Below are positions 8,768 through 17,576 of a stretch of 64,000 nt of DNA, in pieces. The DNA is from DASUPK01 sp963782345. GTDB taxonomy: Bacteria; Actinomycetota; Thermoleophilia; Solirubrobacterales; 70-9. Position 1 is the first letter of the stretch. Each line of letters starts with the position of its first letter. The stretch is from positions 7,858 to 71,857 of the forward strand of contig CAWAJF010000006.1 in NCBI GenBank assembly GCA_963782345.1. Reading direction: 5' to 3'. The position numbers were made by a program, and so were the translations under genes. The notes below the pieces were generated by a model. That model did not search any database. It saw only the letters and a program-made list of their open reading frames with translations, and was not told the DNA's origin.

Positions 8768-10554
8768 CGACTCGGCGAGTAGCCAGGCGACTCCGCGCCG
8801 CCGACGGGGAGAGGCTCCTCCGGAGCGACCGCTCCGCCCTCGACCACCACCGGGAAGTCGAAGGACTCGTCGAGCCATGGCTGGCTCGTGACCATGTCCT
8901 TCACGGCGACGGTCCCCTCCTTGAGGAGGCCGTCGACCGGGTCCCAGATCTCATAGTGCTGATAGCCGCGCCCGCGCATCGTCGGCTCCGACTCGAGGTA
9001 GACGAGCCGCACGTCGCCGGGCCCGAACCCGCAGCGTTCCTGGATGGCCTGGAGCAGCTGGGCGCTGTGGAAGTGCGCGTCGCCGAAGTTCCAGCCGTTG
9101 ACGACGTTCGAGATCAGCTCCCCCTCCCGGACGTCGTACGCCTCGACGTCATCGACCGCGTGGGGCAGCAGGGCGTTCAGGCCCCGCCCGTGCGAGTGCA
9201 TGGCCCGGAAGGAGAGCCCCTTGTTGAGCAGGAACTCGGCCGTCTCGGGGTCGTAGATCTCGCCGACCTGCTTGACGATGATCCGGGCCGGCTTCTTCAC
9301 CGACTGATCCAGCTTCTCCTCGGCGCCGCTGCCCTTCCGGAAGAGCCAGGCGCTCGTCGCCCAGTTCCCCGCGTAGTAGCGCATCGAGGGAAGGAAGGAG
9401 ACCTTGTCCGGCCGGTTCCCGCCGATCAGGGGCAGGATCAGGCACGGGACGGCGAGGGTGGCGATCAGCAGCGGGTCGCCGATCGTCGACAACGGCGTGT
9501 CGCCGTAGTGCCCGAAGAGGAAGAGGATCCCGAAGATCATGAACAGGTTCCACTCGAGCGGCACGGCCAGCGGGAACATCGCGGTGATGTTGACGTGGAA
9601 GAGGATCATCCCGACGATCGCGATCGTCCTCAGCGTCGGGTTGTCCTGGAAGACGAGCAGGGCCGGCCAGAGGAGCTCCTGAACCGTGCCGAAGTGCGCG
9701 ATCGCCGCCGAGAGCCGCGAGGGCATCATGTCCTCGGGATAGCCGCGCCACAGGTGGCGGCGGAACCCCGAGGGGATCAGCGGCGCGTTGCTCATCATCG
9801 TCGAGACGACGAACGGGAAGTGGCTGTTGAGCTTCGAGGAGGCCGCCCCCCACCAGATGAAGAGGAAGACGAACTGCCAGGCCACGATCCAGTGCTCGAT
9901 CGGGAAGAGGCCGACCACCAGGACCGTGCAGTAGATCTCCGGCCGCGCGCCGAGGAAGGAGACCTTGTCGCGCAGGCCGAGCAGTCCGAGGAACGCGAAG
10001 AGCACTGCGATGCCCGCCGGTGGCAGCTTGCCGGCGAAGCTGGGGCCGGAGTCGACCCCCGACGCAGCCAGCAGGAAGATCGCCGTGGCGAGCACGCCGG
10101 CATAGAGGCCGACGTCCACGAACGTGCGGGTCGTCCCCCTGGTGAGCGGGACCCTGTCGGGCCACGGCGGCAGCCGGACGGTTCCGGGCCGAAGCCAGTA
10201 GAGGGCACCGCCGATCGGCGGCACGAACCGGAAGCTGAGCGGCATCGATCCCGCGCCGAGGCCGAGGATCTCCCAGAGCAGCAGCCAGACGGCGAGCTTC
10301 TCGAAGACGATCGGCTCGCTCCACCAGGCGGATAGGTCGCCGAGCGAGCCGAGCCCCGGGGTCAGGGAGATCACGAAGAGCGCCCCGGCGCTGAAGAGGA
10401 TCAGCTTGAGGACGTAGATGAAGTAGACGAAGGTGGGCGAGCCGAACCCGTTCGCCCCCCAGTCCTGCACGAGCGGCTTCAGCCGCGTCAGGTGCGGCTT
10501 CGCCTTCCACTCCTCCAACTCGAACGGGGGCGGTGAGGGTTCCAAGAATCCCAT
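8764..10554 (-). CDS. DUF3556 multi-pass membrane protein
   Basis: 596 aa. The opening MGFLEPSPPPFELEEWKAKP and WGANGFGSP segment match what I recall of DUF3556, a family of mycobacterial and other actinobacterial membrane proteins. Roughly ten hydrophobic helices fill residues 40-400, for example FVYFIYVLKLILFSAGALFV and LFMIFGILFLFGHYG. A soluble C-terminal domain follows with WNFGDAHFHSAQLLQAIQERCGF. No enzyme has been assigned to the family, to my knowledge. The last bases overlap the start of the downstream FAD oxidoreductase, so they probably form a two-gene operon. Confidence 0.75.
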   Translation of the reverse strand: MGFLEPSPPPFELEEWKAKPHLTRLKPLVQDWGANGFGSPTFVYFIYVLKLILFSAGALFVISLTPGLGSLGDLSAWWSEPIVFEKLAVWLLLWEILGLGAGSMPLSFRFVPPIGGALYWLRPGTVRLPPWPDRVPLTRGTTRTFVDVGLYAGVLATAIFLLAASGVDSGPSFAGKLPPAGIAVLFAFLGLLGLRDKVSFLGARPEIYCTVLVVGLFPIEHWIVAWQFVFLFIWWGAASSKLNSHFPFVVSTMMSNAPLIPSGFRRHLWRGYPEDMMPSRLSAAIAHFGTVQELLWPALLVFQDNPTLRTIAIVGMILFHVNITAMFPLAVPLEWNLFMIFGILFLFGHYGDTPLSTIGDPLLIATLAVPCLILPLIGGNRPDKVSFLPSMRYYAGNWATSAWLFRKGSGAEEKLDQSVKKPARIIVKQVGEIYDPETAEFLLNKGLSFRAMHSHGRGLNALLPHAVDDVEAYDVREGELISNVVNGWNFGDAHFHSAQLLQAIQERCGFGPGDVRLVYLESEPTMRGRGYQHYEIWDPVDGLLKEGTVAVKDMVTSQPWLDESFDFPVVVEGGAVAPEEPLPVGGAESPGYSPSR

Positions 10555-10585
10555 GACCCGGCCGCAACCCTATAGCCGCCGCGCG

Positions 10586-11053
10586 TCAACCGCCGCCCTG
10601 TTTGATGCCGGCCGGAGGATCTTTGGCGTAGGTCCTGATCAGCCCGTCGATCAGCTCGCGCTTCTCGGCGCTGGAGAGCCTGGCACCGCCGTGAATCAGC
10701 GTGTACTGGAGCGGCGGCATCTCCCCACTCTGAGTCTGGTCCACCACTTCGGAGACGTCGGGTTGGGCCTGATCCCATTCCGAGAAGTTCAGCTTGCCGC
10801 GCCCCTCGTCGACGTCACGCTGAACCAGCCAGGAGGCTGGGGCGACGTTCGTGTACCACGGCCACTTGGTCAGGTTGCTGTGGCAGTCCCCGCACGCCTG
10901 GGTGGCGAGCTGCTCGGTGCGCGGGCTGTCCCAGCGAATCGCGCGAGTCACGGACGGGTTCGCGTGGCCGCGGCCGTATGGGACCAGCTGCATCAGGAGC
11001 AATACCGTCGGGATGCCGATTGCGACGTAGCGGAGCGTCTTCCTCCAATCCAT
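10586..11053 (-). CDS. Haem-binding-domain c-type cytochrome-like protein
   Basis: 155 aa. One N-terminal transmembrane segment (YVAIGIPTVLLLMQLVPYG) is followed by an exported domain with a single c-type haem motif, CGDCH. The motif is followed by SNLTKWPWYTNVAPASWLV and NFSEW. This order is the Haem_bd (PF14376-type) domain, with W, P and Y residues around the haem site. It likely sits on the outer face of the membrane. The redox partner is unknown; the downstream DUF3556 gene begins 31 bases further on and may be co-transcribed. Confidence 0.85.
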   Translation of the reverse strand: MDWRKTLRYVAIGIPTVLLLMQLVPYGRGHANPSVTRAIRWDSPRTEQLATQACGDCHSNLTKWPWYTNVAPASWLVQRDVDEGRGKLNFSEWDQAQPDVSEVVDQTQSGEMPPLQYTLIHGGARLSSAEKRELIDGLIRTYAKDPPAGIKQGGG

Positions 11054-11160
11054 GCCGCGACGCTATCTGGCAGCGGGTAGGAGCGCGGTTAGAGCCGCGT
11101 CCGCCGCTCCGCGGGCGGAGCGCCGCAACTTCGCGTCCTCCTCCCCGTTATGTTCGGTTG

Positions 11161-12792
11161 ATGCCAACCCGGGTGGCCAGGGCCGGATTGCTGATCGCGG
11201 GGATCGCCTGCCTGAGCATGCTCGTTCTCCTCGCGCGGGGCGAGAGCTCCAGCGCCGCGGGCGGAAAGCCGAACGTGATCATGTTCACCACGGACGACCA
11301 GACCGTGAGGGACATGATGGTGATGCCGAAGACGCAGGCGCTGATCGGCGACGCCGGCGCCTCCTTCCAGCACGCCTACGCCTCGGATCCCCTCTGCTGC
11401 CCCTCGCGCGTCACGGTCCAGACAGGCGAGTACGCCCACAACACCGGCGTCCTCGGCAACACCCCGCCGAACGGGGGGTACAGCTCCTTCAACGACAAGA
11501 ACGACCTCCCCCTCTGGCTGCAGGCCACCGGCTACCGCACGATCCACATCGGCAAGATGCCGAACGGCTTCGGGGAGCCTCAGGTGGGTGGCTCCGGATA
11601 TGTGCCCCCGGGCTGGGGTCCATTCGCCGGAGGCAATGGACCGGCATCGAGGGGCGAGTTCTACGGCTTCGTCGGGCCACCCTCCTCCTACACCGGCTTC
11701 ACGCTCGACGAGAACGGCGTCGAGAAGACGTACGGCCCTGACGACTACTCGACCGACGTCTACGCGGACCTGGCGGTCGACCGGATCAACCACCACCTGG
11801 CGGCATTCCCCAACAACCCGCTGTACATGCAGGTTCAGTTCTTCGGGCCGCACGATCCCGCCACCCCCGCGCCGAGGCACGTCGGCGCCTTCTCCACCGC
11901 GCCGCTCCCGATCGACCGCTCGTTCAACGAGAAGAACGTCAAGGACAAGCCCGGGTGGATCAGGCGGATCCGGCGGTTCGGTCCGGGCCTGATCGCGAAG
12001 ATCCAGACCCGCTACCAGCTCCGGCTCGAGACGCTGCTCTCGGTGGATGACGCGGTGGGGAGGATCGTCGACGACCTGGCGGCACACGGGGTGCTCGGCG
12101 ACACCTATCTGATCTTCACCTCCGACCAGGGCTTCATGCAGGGGCAGCACCGCCTCCACCAGGGCAAGTTCGTGCCCTATGAGCCTTCGGTTCAGGTCCC
12201 GCTCGAGATCCGGGGGCCCGGCGTCCCCGCCGGCTCGCAGCCCAGGGCCCTGGTCTGGAACGGCGACATCACCTCGACGATCCTGCAGATGACCGGCGCC
12301 CCGGCGGGCCTCCCCCAGGACGGGCAGACGATGCTCCCTCTGGCCCGGGATCCGACCAGGAGGTCCACGCGCCCGATCCTGTTCGAGACCGGGCCACCCG
12401 GAACGACCTTCGAGCCCGGCACGGGCACCACTGCCGCCGCGGCCGCCCGCCGGCGGAGGGGTCACATCTATGTGAAGAACACCGATCTCGATCACACGGC
12501 CCAGATCGCGCGGCCGATCCTCGCGCCGCGCTACCGGGCGATCCGCACCGGCCGTTACCTGCTCACCAAGTACTCGGATGGCGGGCGTGAGATGTATGAC
12601 CTGAAGCAGGACCCGCTGGAGCTGACCTCGGTCTGGAAGAACCGGCGCTACGCCTTGGTCCGGAAGTTCCTGCTCAAGCACCTCGCCAAGCTGGTCCACT
12701 GCATCGGCCCGGCCTGCGACAAGCAGATCGGCAAGCCGCCGAAGGTCCTCGCCAAGCCGAAGAAGCGCAAAAAGAAGGCGCCCTCCCAATAA
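11161..12792 (+). CDS. Exported sulfatase (arylsulfatase/phosphodiesterase superfamily)
   Basis: 543 aa from the ATG at 11161; an N-terminal signal segment (AGLLIAGIACLSMLVLLARG) predicts export. FTTDDQ at 42-47 supplies metal-binding aspartates. C79-x-P-S-R in LCCPSR is the sulfatase motif whose cysteine is converted to formylglycine. HIGK, FFGPHDP and SDQGFM supply further active-site positions of the family. It would hydrolyse a sulfate ester outside the cytoplasmic membrane. The C-terminus is very Lys-rich (PKKRKKKAPSQ). It lies 9 bases before the CoA-transferase gene, so the two may share a transcript. Confidence 0.88.
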   Translation: MPTRVARAGLLIAGIACLSMLVLLARGESSSAAGGKPNVIMFTTDDQTVRDMMVMPKTQALIGDAGASFQHAYASDPLCCPSRVTVQTGEYAHNTGVLGNTPPNGGYSSFNDKNDLPLWLQATGYRTIHIGKMPNGFGEPQVGGSGYVPPGWGPFAGGNGPASRGEFYGFVGPPSSYTGFTLDENGVEKTYGPDDYSTDVYADLAVDRINHHLAAFPNNPLYMQVQFFGPHDPATPAPRHVGAFSTAPLPIDRSFNEKNVKDKPGWIRRIRRFGPGLIAKIQTRYQLRLETLLSVDDAVGRIVDDLAAHGVLGDTYLIFTSDQGFMQGQHRLHQGKFVPYEPSVQVPLEIRGPGVPAGSQPRALVWNGDITSTILQMTGAPAGLPQDGQTMLPLARDPTRRSTRPILFETGPPGTTFEPGTGTTAAAAARRRRGHIYVKNTDLDHTAQIARPILAPRYRAIRTGRYLLTKYSDGGREMYDLKQDPLELTSVWKNRRYALVRKFLLKHLAKLVHCIGPACDKQIGKPPKVLAKPKKRKKKAPSQ

Positions 12793-12801
12793 GGTCCGCG
12801 C

Positions 12802-14112
12802 ATGGCGCGGAAGATGAGCGCGGACGAGGCAGCACGCCTGTTCGAACCGAAGGACACCTTCGCGATGCCCCTGGGCCCGGGACAGCCCGCGGCGCTGCTG
12901 GAGGCGCTCGGCAAGCGGGAGGACTGGGAGGAGCTCCGAATCGGGACCGCGCTGCTCTTCGTCTTCACCCCGCTGTTCAACCACCCGAACGTCCACTACC
13001 TCTCGGGCTTCTACGGGCCGATCGAGCGAATGCTGCGCGACTCCGGCGCCAACATCAGCTTCGCGCCGGCGGACTTCCGTCGCTTCGAGCCGATCCTCGA
13101 GGACCAGGCTCCCCGGGTGATGGCGACCGCAGCCGCGCCACCGGACGCGGATGGATGGTGCAGCCTCTCGCTGCACGCCGGCAGCACCTACAGGGAGATG
13201 CTGCGCATCGCCGAGGACCCGGATCGCCTGCTGATCGCCGAAGTCTCGGACTCCTATCCGCGGACGCCGGGCCTGGAGCCGGACTACCGGCACGCGCTGC
13301 ACGCCGACCAGATCGACGTGCTCGTGGAGAGCGACCGCTCGCCGCTGCCTCTGCAGGACCCCGCACCCGGCGAGGCGGAGCGCGCGATCGCCGAGCACGC
13401 CAGCCGCTACATCCCCGACGGCGCGACCCTCCAGACGGGCATCGGGGCGATCCCCTCGACCATCGCGGGCCTGCTGGCCGAAGGGGACGGCGGCGACTAC
13501 GGGGTCCATTCCGAGATGCTGACCACCGGCCTGATGGATCTCCACGAGGCCGGGAAGATCACCAACCGCAAGGGCCAGTTCGACGGCGTCTCGGTCGCGA
13601 CCTTCGCGGGCGGGACCGAGGAGCTCTATGAGTGGCTCGACGACAATGACGACGTGGCGTTCCTGCCGGTCGAGATCGTCAACTCACCCGATGTGATCGC
13701 GCGAAACCGCAAGCCGGTGACGATCAACGGCGCGATGTCGGTGGATATCCACGGGCAGGTGGTGGCGGACACGATCGACGGCACCCAGTTCTCCGGCATC
13801 GGCGGCCACGAGGATTTCGTCGCCGGCCCGGCACTGGCCCTCGAAGCACAGTCGCTGCTCTGCCTCGCCTCCACCTACACACACGACGGCGAGACGCATT
13901 CGAGGATCGTGCCCTGGTTCGGCCATGGGACCGTGATCACGACGCCGCGCCACCAGGTCGACGTGATCATCACCGAGTACGGATCGGCCGAGCTGCAGGG
14001 AAAGACGGTTCACCAGCGAGGGGAGGCCCTCGCCGCCATCGCCCACCCCGACTACCGCGACGAGCTGCTCGAGGCGGCGGAGCGCGCCTCGCACGGCCGC
14101 GCCCCCTTCTAG
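12802..14112 (+). CDS. Acetyl-CoA hydrolase / CoA-transferase family protein
   Basis: 436 aa of the acetyl-CoA hydrolase/transferase family (4-hydroxybutyrate CoA-transferase-like). Recognisable are the QTGIGAIPSTI loop, the catalytic glutamate E238 in GVHSEMLTTG, FSGIGGHEDFVAGPALA, and the C-terminal ITEYGSAELQGKTVHQRGEALAAIAHPDYR. The enzyme forms a glutamyl-CoA thioester and moves CoA between acids, commonly acetate. The next gene, 11 bases downstream, makes acetate from lactate, so activating or releasing acetate is the likely role (inference). Confidence 0.9.
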   Translation: MARKMSADEAARLFEPKDTFAMPLGPGQPAALLEALGKREDWEELRIGTALLFVFTPLFNHPNVHYLSGFYGPIERMLRDSGANISFAPADFRRFEPILEDQAPRVMATAAAPPDADGWCSLSLHAGSTYREMLRIAEDPDRLLIAEVSDSYPRTPGLEPDYRHALHADQIDVLVESDRSPLPLQDPAPGEAERAIAEHASRYIPDGATLQTGIGAIPSTIAGLLAEGDGGDYGVHSEMLTTGLMDLHEAGKITNRKGQFDGVSVATFAGGTEELYEWLDDNDDVAFLPVEIVNSPDVIARNRKPVTINGAMSVDIHGQVVADTIDGTQFSGIGGHEDFVAGPALALEAQSLLCLASTYTHDGETHSRIVPWFGHGTVITTPRHQVDVIITEYGSAELQGKTVHQRGEALAAIAHPDYRDELLEAAERASHGRAPF

Positions 14113-14123
14113 GTCATCCAGGC

Positions 14124-15311
14124 ATGGCCGCCCCGGAGACTCCTCCCCCGCTCTTCGGCGACTACTACCGCGAGATCTACGCGAAGGGGATGCTCGCCGG
14201 CGAGCGCCCGACCCTGCCGATGGCCTGGGCCGAGCTCGAGGCCGGCGCACGAGACTCCCTCGACGATCGCGCGATCGCCTACATCTTCGGCGGTGCGGGG
14301 TCCGAGGACACGATGCGGGCCAACCTGGAGGCCTTCCGGCGCTGGCGCATCGTCCCCCGCGTGCTACGCCAGGATCTCTCGGTCCGCGATCTCTCCCTCG
14401 AGCTGCTCGGAACCAGCATGCCCGCGCCGGTGATGCTCGCGCCGATCGGCGTCCAGACGCTCCTGCACGACGACGGCGAGCTCGCCACGGCGAGGGCGGC
14501 GGGCGCGCTGGGACTGCCGCTCATCACCAGCACCGCCTCCGCCACGCCGATGGAGCAAGTCGCCGAGGCGAACGGGGACGGGCCACGCTGGTTCCAGCTC
14601 TACTGGCCGAACGACGACGAGATCGCCGCCAGCCTGATCCGGCGGGCGGAGGCGGCCGGGTACACGGCGCTCGTCCTGACGGTCGACAACTACGTGCCCG
14701 GCTGGAAGCCGCGAGACCTCCAGCAGGCATACCTCCCGTTTCTCGAGGGGATCGGGATCGCGCAGTACCTCTCGGACCCGGTGTTCCAAGCCGCCCTCCA
14801 GAAGTCCCCCGAGGAGGACATGGGCGCCGCCGTCGGGCACTTCCTCGGGGTGTTCGCGAACCCGAACCTGACCTGGGAGCGACTCGAGTGGCTGCGGGGA
14901 GCGACGACGCTGCCCATCGTGCTCAAGGGCATCCTCCATCCGGACGACGCGCGCGAGGCCCGGGAACGAGGGGTCGACGCCATCGTCGTCTCCAACCACG
15001 GCGGCCGGCAGATCGACGGCGCGATCGCCTCGCTCGACGCGCTGCCGCCGATCGTCGATGCCGTCGGCGAAGGGATGACGGTGCTGCTCGACAGCGGGGT
15101 TCGCTCCGGGGCGGACGCCTTCAAGGCGCTCGCCCTCGGCGCGGACGCGGTGCTGGTAGGCCGCCCCTATCTGTGGGGTCTCGCCCTCGACGGCCAGAAT
15201 GGCGTCGAGACCGTGCTCCGCTCGCTGCTCGCGGAGCTCGACCTGACGATGGCCCTGAGTGGCGCCACCAGTCTGGACGAGATCGACGGGAGCTTGCTGC
15301 GGGCGATCTAG
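14124..15311 (+). CDS. Lactate 2-monooxygenase-like FMN enzyme
   Basis: 395 aa of the alpha-hydroxy-acid oxidase family. The active-site base H292 and R295 lie in SNHGGRQIDGA, K268 in IVLKGI, the FMN-binding QLYW near 158-161, and the phosphate-binding DSGVRSGADAFKALALGADAV after that. A long loop (about 198-245) between the two barrel halves is the feature that separates lactate 2-monooxygenase from ordinary lactate oxidase. The reaction would be L-lactate + O2 to acetate + CO2 + water. The acetate product fits with the CoA-transferase gene 11 bases upstream. Confidence 0.87.
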   Translation: MAAPETPPPLFGDYYREIYAKGMLAGERPTLPMAWAELEAGARDSLDDRAIAYIFGGAGSEDTMRANLEAFRRWRIVPRVLRQDLSVRDLSLELLGTSMPAPVMLAPIGVQTLLHDDGELATARAAGALGLPLITSTASATPMEQVAEANGDGPRWFQLYWPNDDEIAASLIRRAEAAGYTALVLTVDNYVPGWKPRDLQQAYLPFLEGIGIAQYLSDPVFQAALQKSPEEDMGAAVGHFLGVFANPNLTWERLEWLRGATTLPIVLKGILHPDDAREARERGVDAIVVSNHGGRQIDGAIASLDALPPIVDAVGEGMTVLLDSGVRSGADAFKALALGADAVLVGRPYLWGLALDGQNGVETVLRSLLAELDLTMALSGATSLDEIDGSLLRAI

Positions 15312-16300
15312 CCGGCCACCGCGAGCGCCGGCGCCTTCGCGTGGATCGAGACTGTGCAACCGCTGCCGTTCCTGATCTCGACGGCGTCGCCCAGCATGCG
15401 GCTGAGCCAGATCCCACGGCCCCCGATTCCCGCCGAGGGCGGGGTCAGCTGCCCCGCCAGGACGTCCTCGATCCCCTCCCCGGCGTCGCTCACCTCGTAG
15501 ATCAGCTCACCGTCCTCCTGCCAGATCCGCAGCGTCGCCGGCGGCCGCCCGTGGACCACCGCGTTGCTGGCGATCTCGTTCACGGCGAGCGCGAGCTCGT
15601 CGGCGCGCGACCCGGACAGGCCGGAGGCGACCGCCATCGAGGTGACCATTCGGCGCACCTTGCGCAGATCGGCCAGATTGAAGTCGAGCTCTGTCTCGGG
15701 CTCGCCCTCGGGGCGCCGAACGCGCGAATTGAGCCGGCGACAGAACTGGTGCGGATCCTCGTAGCCCCCGTTCTCCACGAGGCCATCGGCGTCCGCGATC
15801 AGCGGATGCGTGCTGTGGGCGTGCTCCAGCACCTCCGGCGGCAGGGAGCGAGAGTCGTACGGGCAGACGACGCTGACGGGCAGGCCGGAAAAGGCGACGT
15901 TGATCACGGACTCGTGCCGAGCCCAATCCCGGATCTGAGCCTCGCTGCCGTCCGCCCACGGCGGCTCCCCCATCAACCGAGCCCTCTCGGCCATCATCCG
16001 AACCCTTCCGGAGTCCACCCTCTCGCGGACCCAGCGCCCGAACTTGTCGCGGGTGCGAGCTGAGTTCTCGTACCACTCGTCGACCGACAGCAGCGTCACG
16101 CCCTCCGGCTCGCCTCCGAGGGCCCCTCGCAGGTTCTCGACGTTCTGGCCCTGGACCGCGATCAGAGTGGGCTCGCCCGCCTCGACCCCCTCCTCGATAA
16201 AGGGCACAGCCGCCTGCATGAAGCCCTCGTCGGACCCGTAGCTCAGGGCCGAGTGGACGAGATCCTCATGAGGGGCGGACGCTTCCCCGTCGTACTGCAT
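15308..16300 (-). CDS. RsbA-type anti-sigma factor kinase with MEDS sensory domain
   Basis: 330 aa. An N-terminal MEDS-like domain (HSALSYGSDEGFMQAAVPFIEEGVEAGEP) senses an unknown signal. A C-terminal HATPase_c_2 domain carries the N-box (DELALAVNEIASNAVVHG) and the G-rich ATP lid (DAGEGIED, GGRGIWLSRML). This architecture is called anti-sigma factor RsbA family in actinobacteria and acts on partner-switching sigma regulation. No histidine phosphoacceptor domain is present. The ATG at 16300 matches the domain start. The gene is convergent with lactate monooxygenase (4-base overlap) and divergent from the GH25 gene. Confidence 0.85.
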   Translation of the reverse strand: MQYDGEASAPHEDLVHSALSYGSDEGFMQAAVPFIEEGVEAGEPTLIAVQGQNVENLRGALGGEPEGVTLLSVDEWYENSARTRDKFGRWVRERVDSGRVRMMAERARLMGEPPWADGSEAQIRDWARHESVINVAFSGLPVSVVCPYDSRSLPPEVLEHAHSTHPLIADADGLVENGGYEDPHQFCRRLNSRVRRPEGEPETELDFNLADLRKVRRMVTSMAVASGLSGSRADELALAVNEIASNAVVHGRPPATLRIWQEDGELIYEVSDAGEGIEDVLAGQLTPPSAGIGGRGIWLSRMLGDAVEIRNGSGCTVSIHAKAPALAVAG

Positions 16301-16445
16301 CGGAATTTCTCTACCCGGTCGGCGGAGGTTTGACGCCATGAATCTGCGTATGCAGGCAAATTCGAGCACTTTTCCTCGATCTTCCCCCTCCTTCCCGGGT
16401 ACGGCGCGCTCCGATTGCAGCCGGACCGGGTTCCAGGATCCAGAT

Positions 16446-17210
16446 ATGGGCTCAAAGCCGACGAAAAGCGCCGCAATCGTCCTCACAGCCATCTGCCTGG
16501 TGGCGGGCTTCGTCGTCCCCGCCTCCGCGAGCGCGGGCACCAAGGCGATGGGCATCGACGTCTCGCGCTTTCAGGGGCCGATCGACTGGCCCACCGTCGC
16601 CACGGCCGGCATCAAGTTCGCCTTCGTGCAGGCGAGCAGGGGCAGCGGCTTGGACTGCACGGTGAAGCCGGGGCAGTGTGGCGCGGATCCGCTCTTCGCC
16701 ACGAACCGGGTGGCCGCCGAGTCCAACCGGGTCCGGGTCGGCGCCTACCACCGCGCGTTCGCCTCCGGAGGCACGATCGCGGACGCCCGGGCCGATTCGA
16801 TCGCGGAGGCACACGTCTTCCTGGGGGCCGTTGGATCGCTGCAGAGCGGTGAGCTGGTCCCCGTGCTCGACGTCGAGACACCGTTCAGCGGCATGACCGC
16901 CACCACCCTGCGGACCTGGATCAGAGTGTGGGTCAAGAAGGTGAAGAAGCGCCTCGGGCGCAAGCCGATGATCTACACCAACGCCTCGAGCTGGGCAGCC
17001 ACCGGCAACACCCGTGAGTTCGCCAAGGCGAAGTACCCGCTCTGGGTGGCGGAGTGGGGAGTCTCGAGGCCCTCCGTCCCGGCCTTGAACTGGGCCCGCC
17101 ACGGCTACTCCGTGTGGCAGTACTCAAGCTCGGGAACCGTGGCGGGGATCTCGGGGAAGGTCGATCAGGACCGGCTGGGCAGGGGGCTCGGCAAGATCAC
17201 GGTGCACTGA
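16446..17210 (+). CDS. Secreted GH25 lysozyme-like glycoside hydrolase
   Basis: 254 aa. A signal peptide (SAAIVLTAICLVAGFVVPASASAG) is followed directly by the GH25 barrel. Landmarks are MGIDVSRFQGPIDWPTV with the first catalytic aspartate, VGAYHRAF, VPVLDVETPF with the D-V-E catalytic pair, MIYTN, YPLWVAEW and YSVWQYSSSG. GH25 enzymes cleave peptidoglycan between MurNAc and GlcNAc. Complete length and intact motifs suggest an active cell-wall hydrolase, either for remodelling or against other bacteria. The start at 16446 places the signal peptide at the N-terminus. Confidence 0.9.
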   Translation: MGSKPTKSAAIVLTAICLVAGFVVPASASAGTKAMGIDVSRFQGPIDWPTVATAGIKFAFVQASRGSGLDCTVKPGQCGADPLFATNRVAAESNRVRVGAYHRAFASGGTIADARADSIAEAHVFLGAVGSLQSGELVPVLDVETPFSGMTATTLRTWIRVWVKKVKKRLGRKPMIYTNASSWAATGNTREFAKAKYPLWVAEWGVSRPSVPALNWARHGYSVWQYSSSGTVAGISGKVDQDRLGRGLGKITVH

Positions 17211-17421
17211 CGATCCTCAGGCCCATCGCCCAGAGCTCGTTGGGGGAGTAGAGGCACTCCTCGAGCGACCGGCAGTCCTCGAGCAGCGCGTGGCTCTCGT
17301 GAGGGGGCCAGGCAAATCCGTGTACGACGCGAAAGAGGCGGAGGCCGTCGGTCAGGTAGACCTCCGGCTCGAGCGCCGTGGTGGACAGCCGCCCTCTGGT
17401 GGTCTCGGTGACGATCGCCAT
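17197..17421 (-). CDS. Small hypothetical protein
   Basis: 74 aa, no family recognised. The composition is normal for a folded protein (MAIVTETTRGRLSTTALEPEVYL, then LFRVVHGFAWPPHESHALLEDC). Its end overlaps the end of the GH25 gene by 14 bases in convergent orientation. It could be a real small cytoplasmic protein. Confidence 0.5.
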   Translation of the reverse strand: MAIVTETTRGRLSTTALEPEVYLTDGLRLFRVVHGFAWPPHESHALLEDCRSLEECLYSPNELWAMGLRIVSAP

Positions 17422-17576
17422 GGGAGCACCGTAGTCCTCGGACCGCGTCGCTTCATCCGCACTGAGGGCCGGATCCGCCTACGTATTTCCCACCAGGCCC
17501 TTCCATGACCTACTGTCTGAGAGGACCGCTGCGTTCGCGGGCGCAGACTCGACTGAGAAGCGGAGGTCATGGGGTC

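Noticed and set aside
11089..13545. A very long (over 800-codon) minus-strand frame across the sulfatase and CoA-transferase genes
   Set aside because: It spans two genes with unmistakable motifs on the plus strand and itself shows no domain, only Arg/Gly/Val/Asp-rich antisense composition.
17505..17576. An upstream ATG extending the GAF histidine kinase by 24 residues
   Set aside because: The added residues are Arg-rich and unlike protein, there is no ribosome site, and the GTG at 17577 has GGAGG in place.
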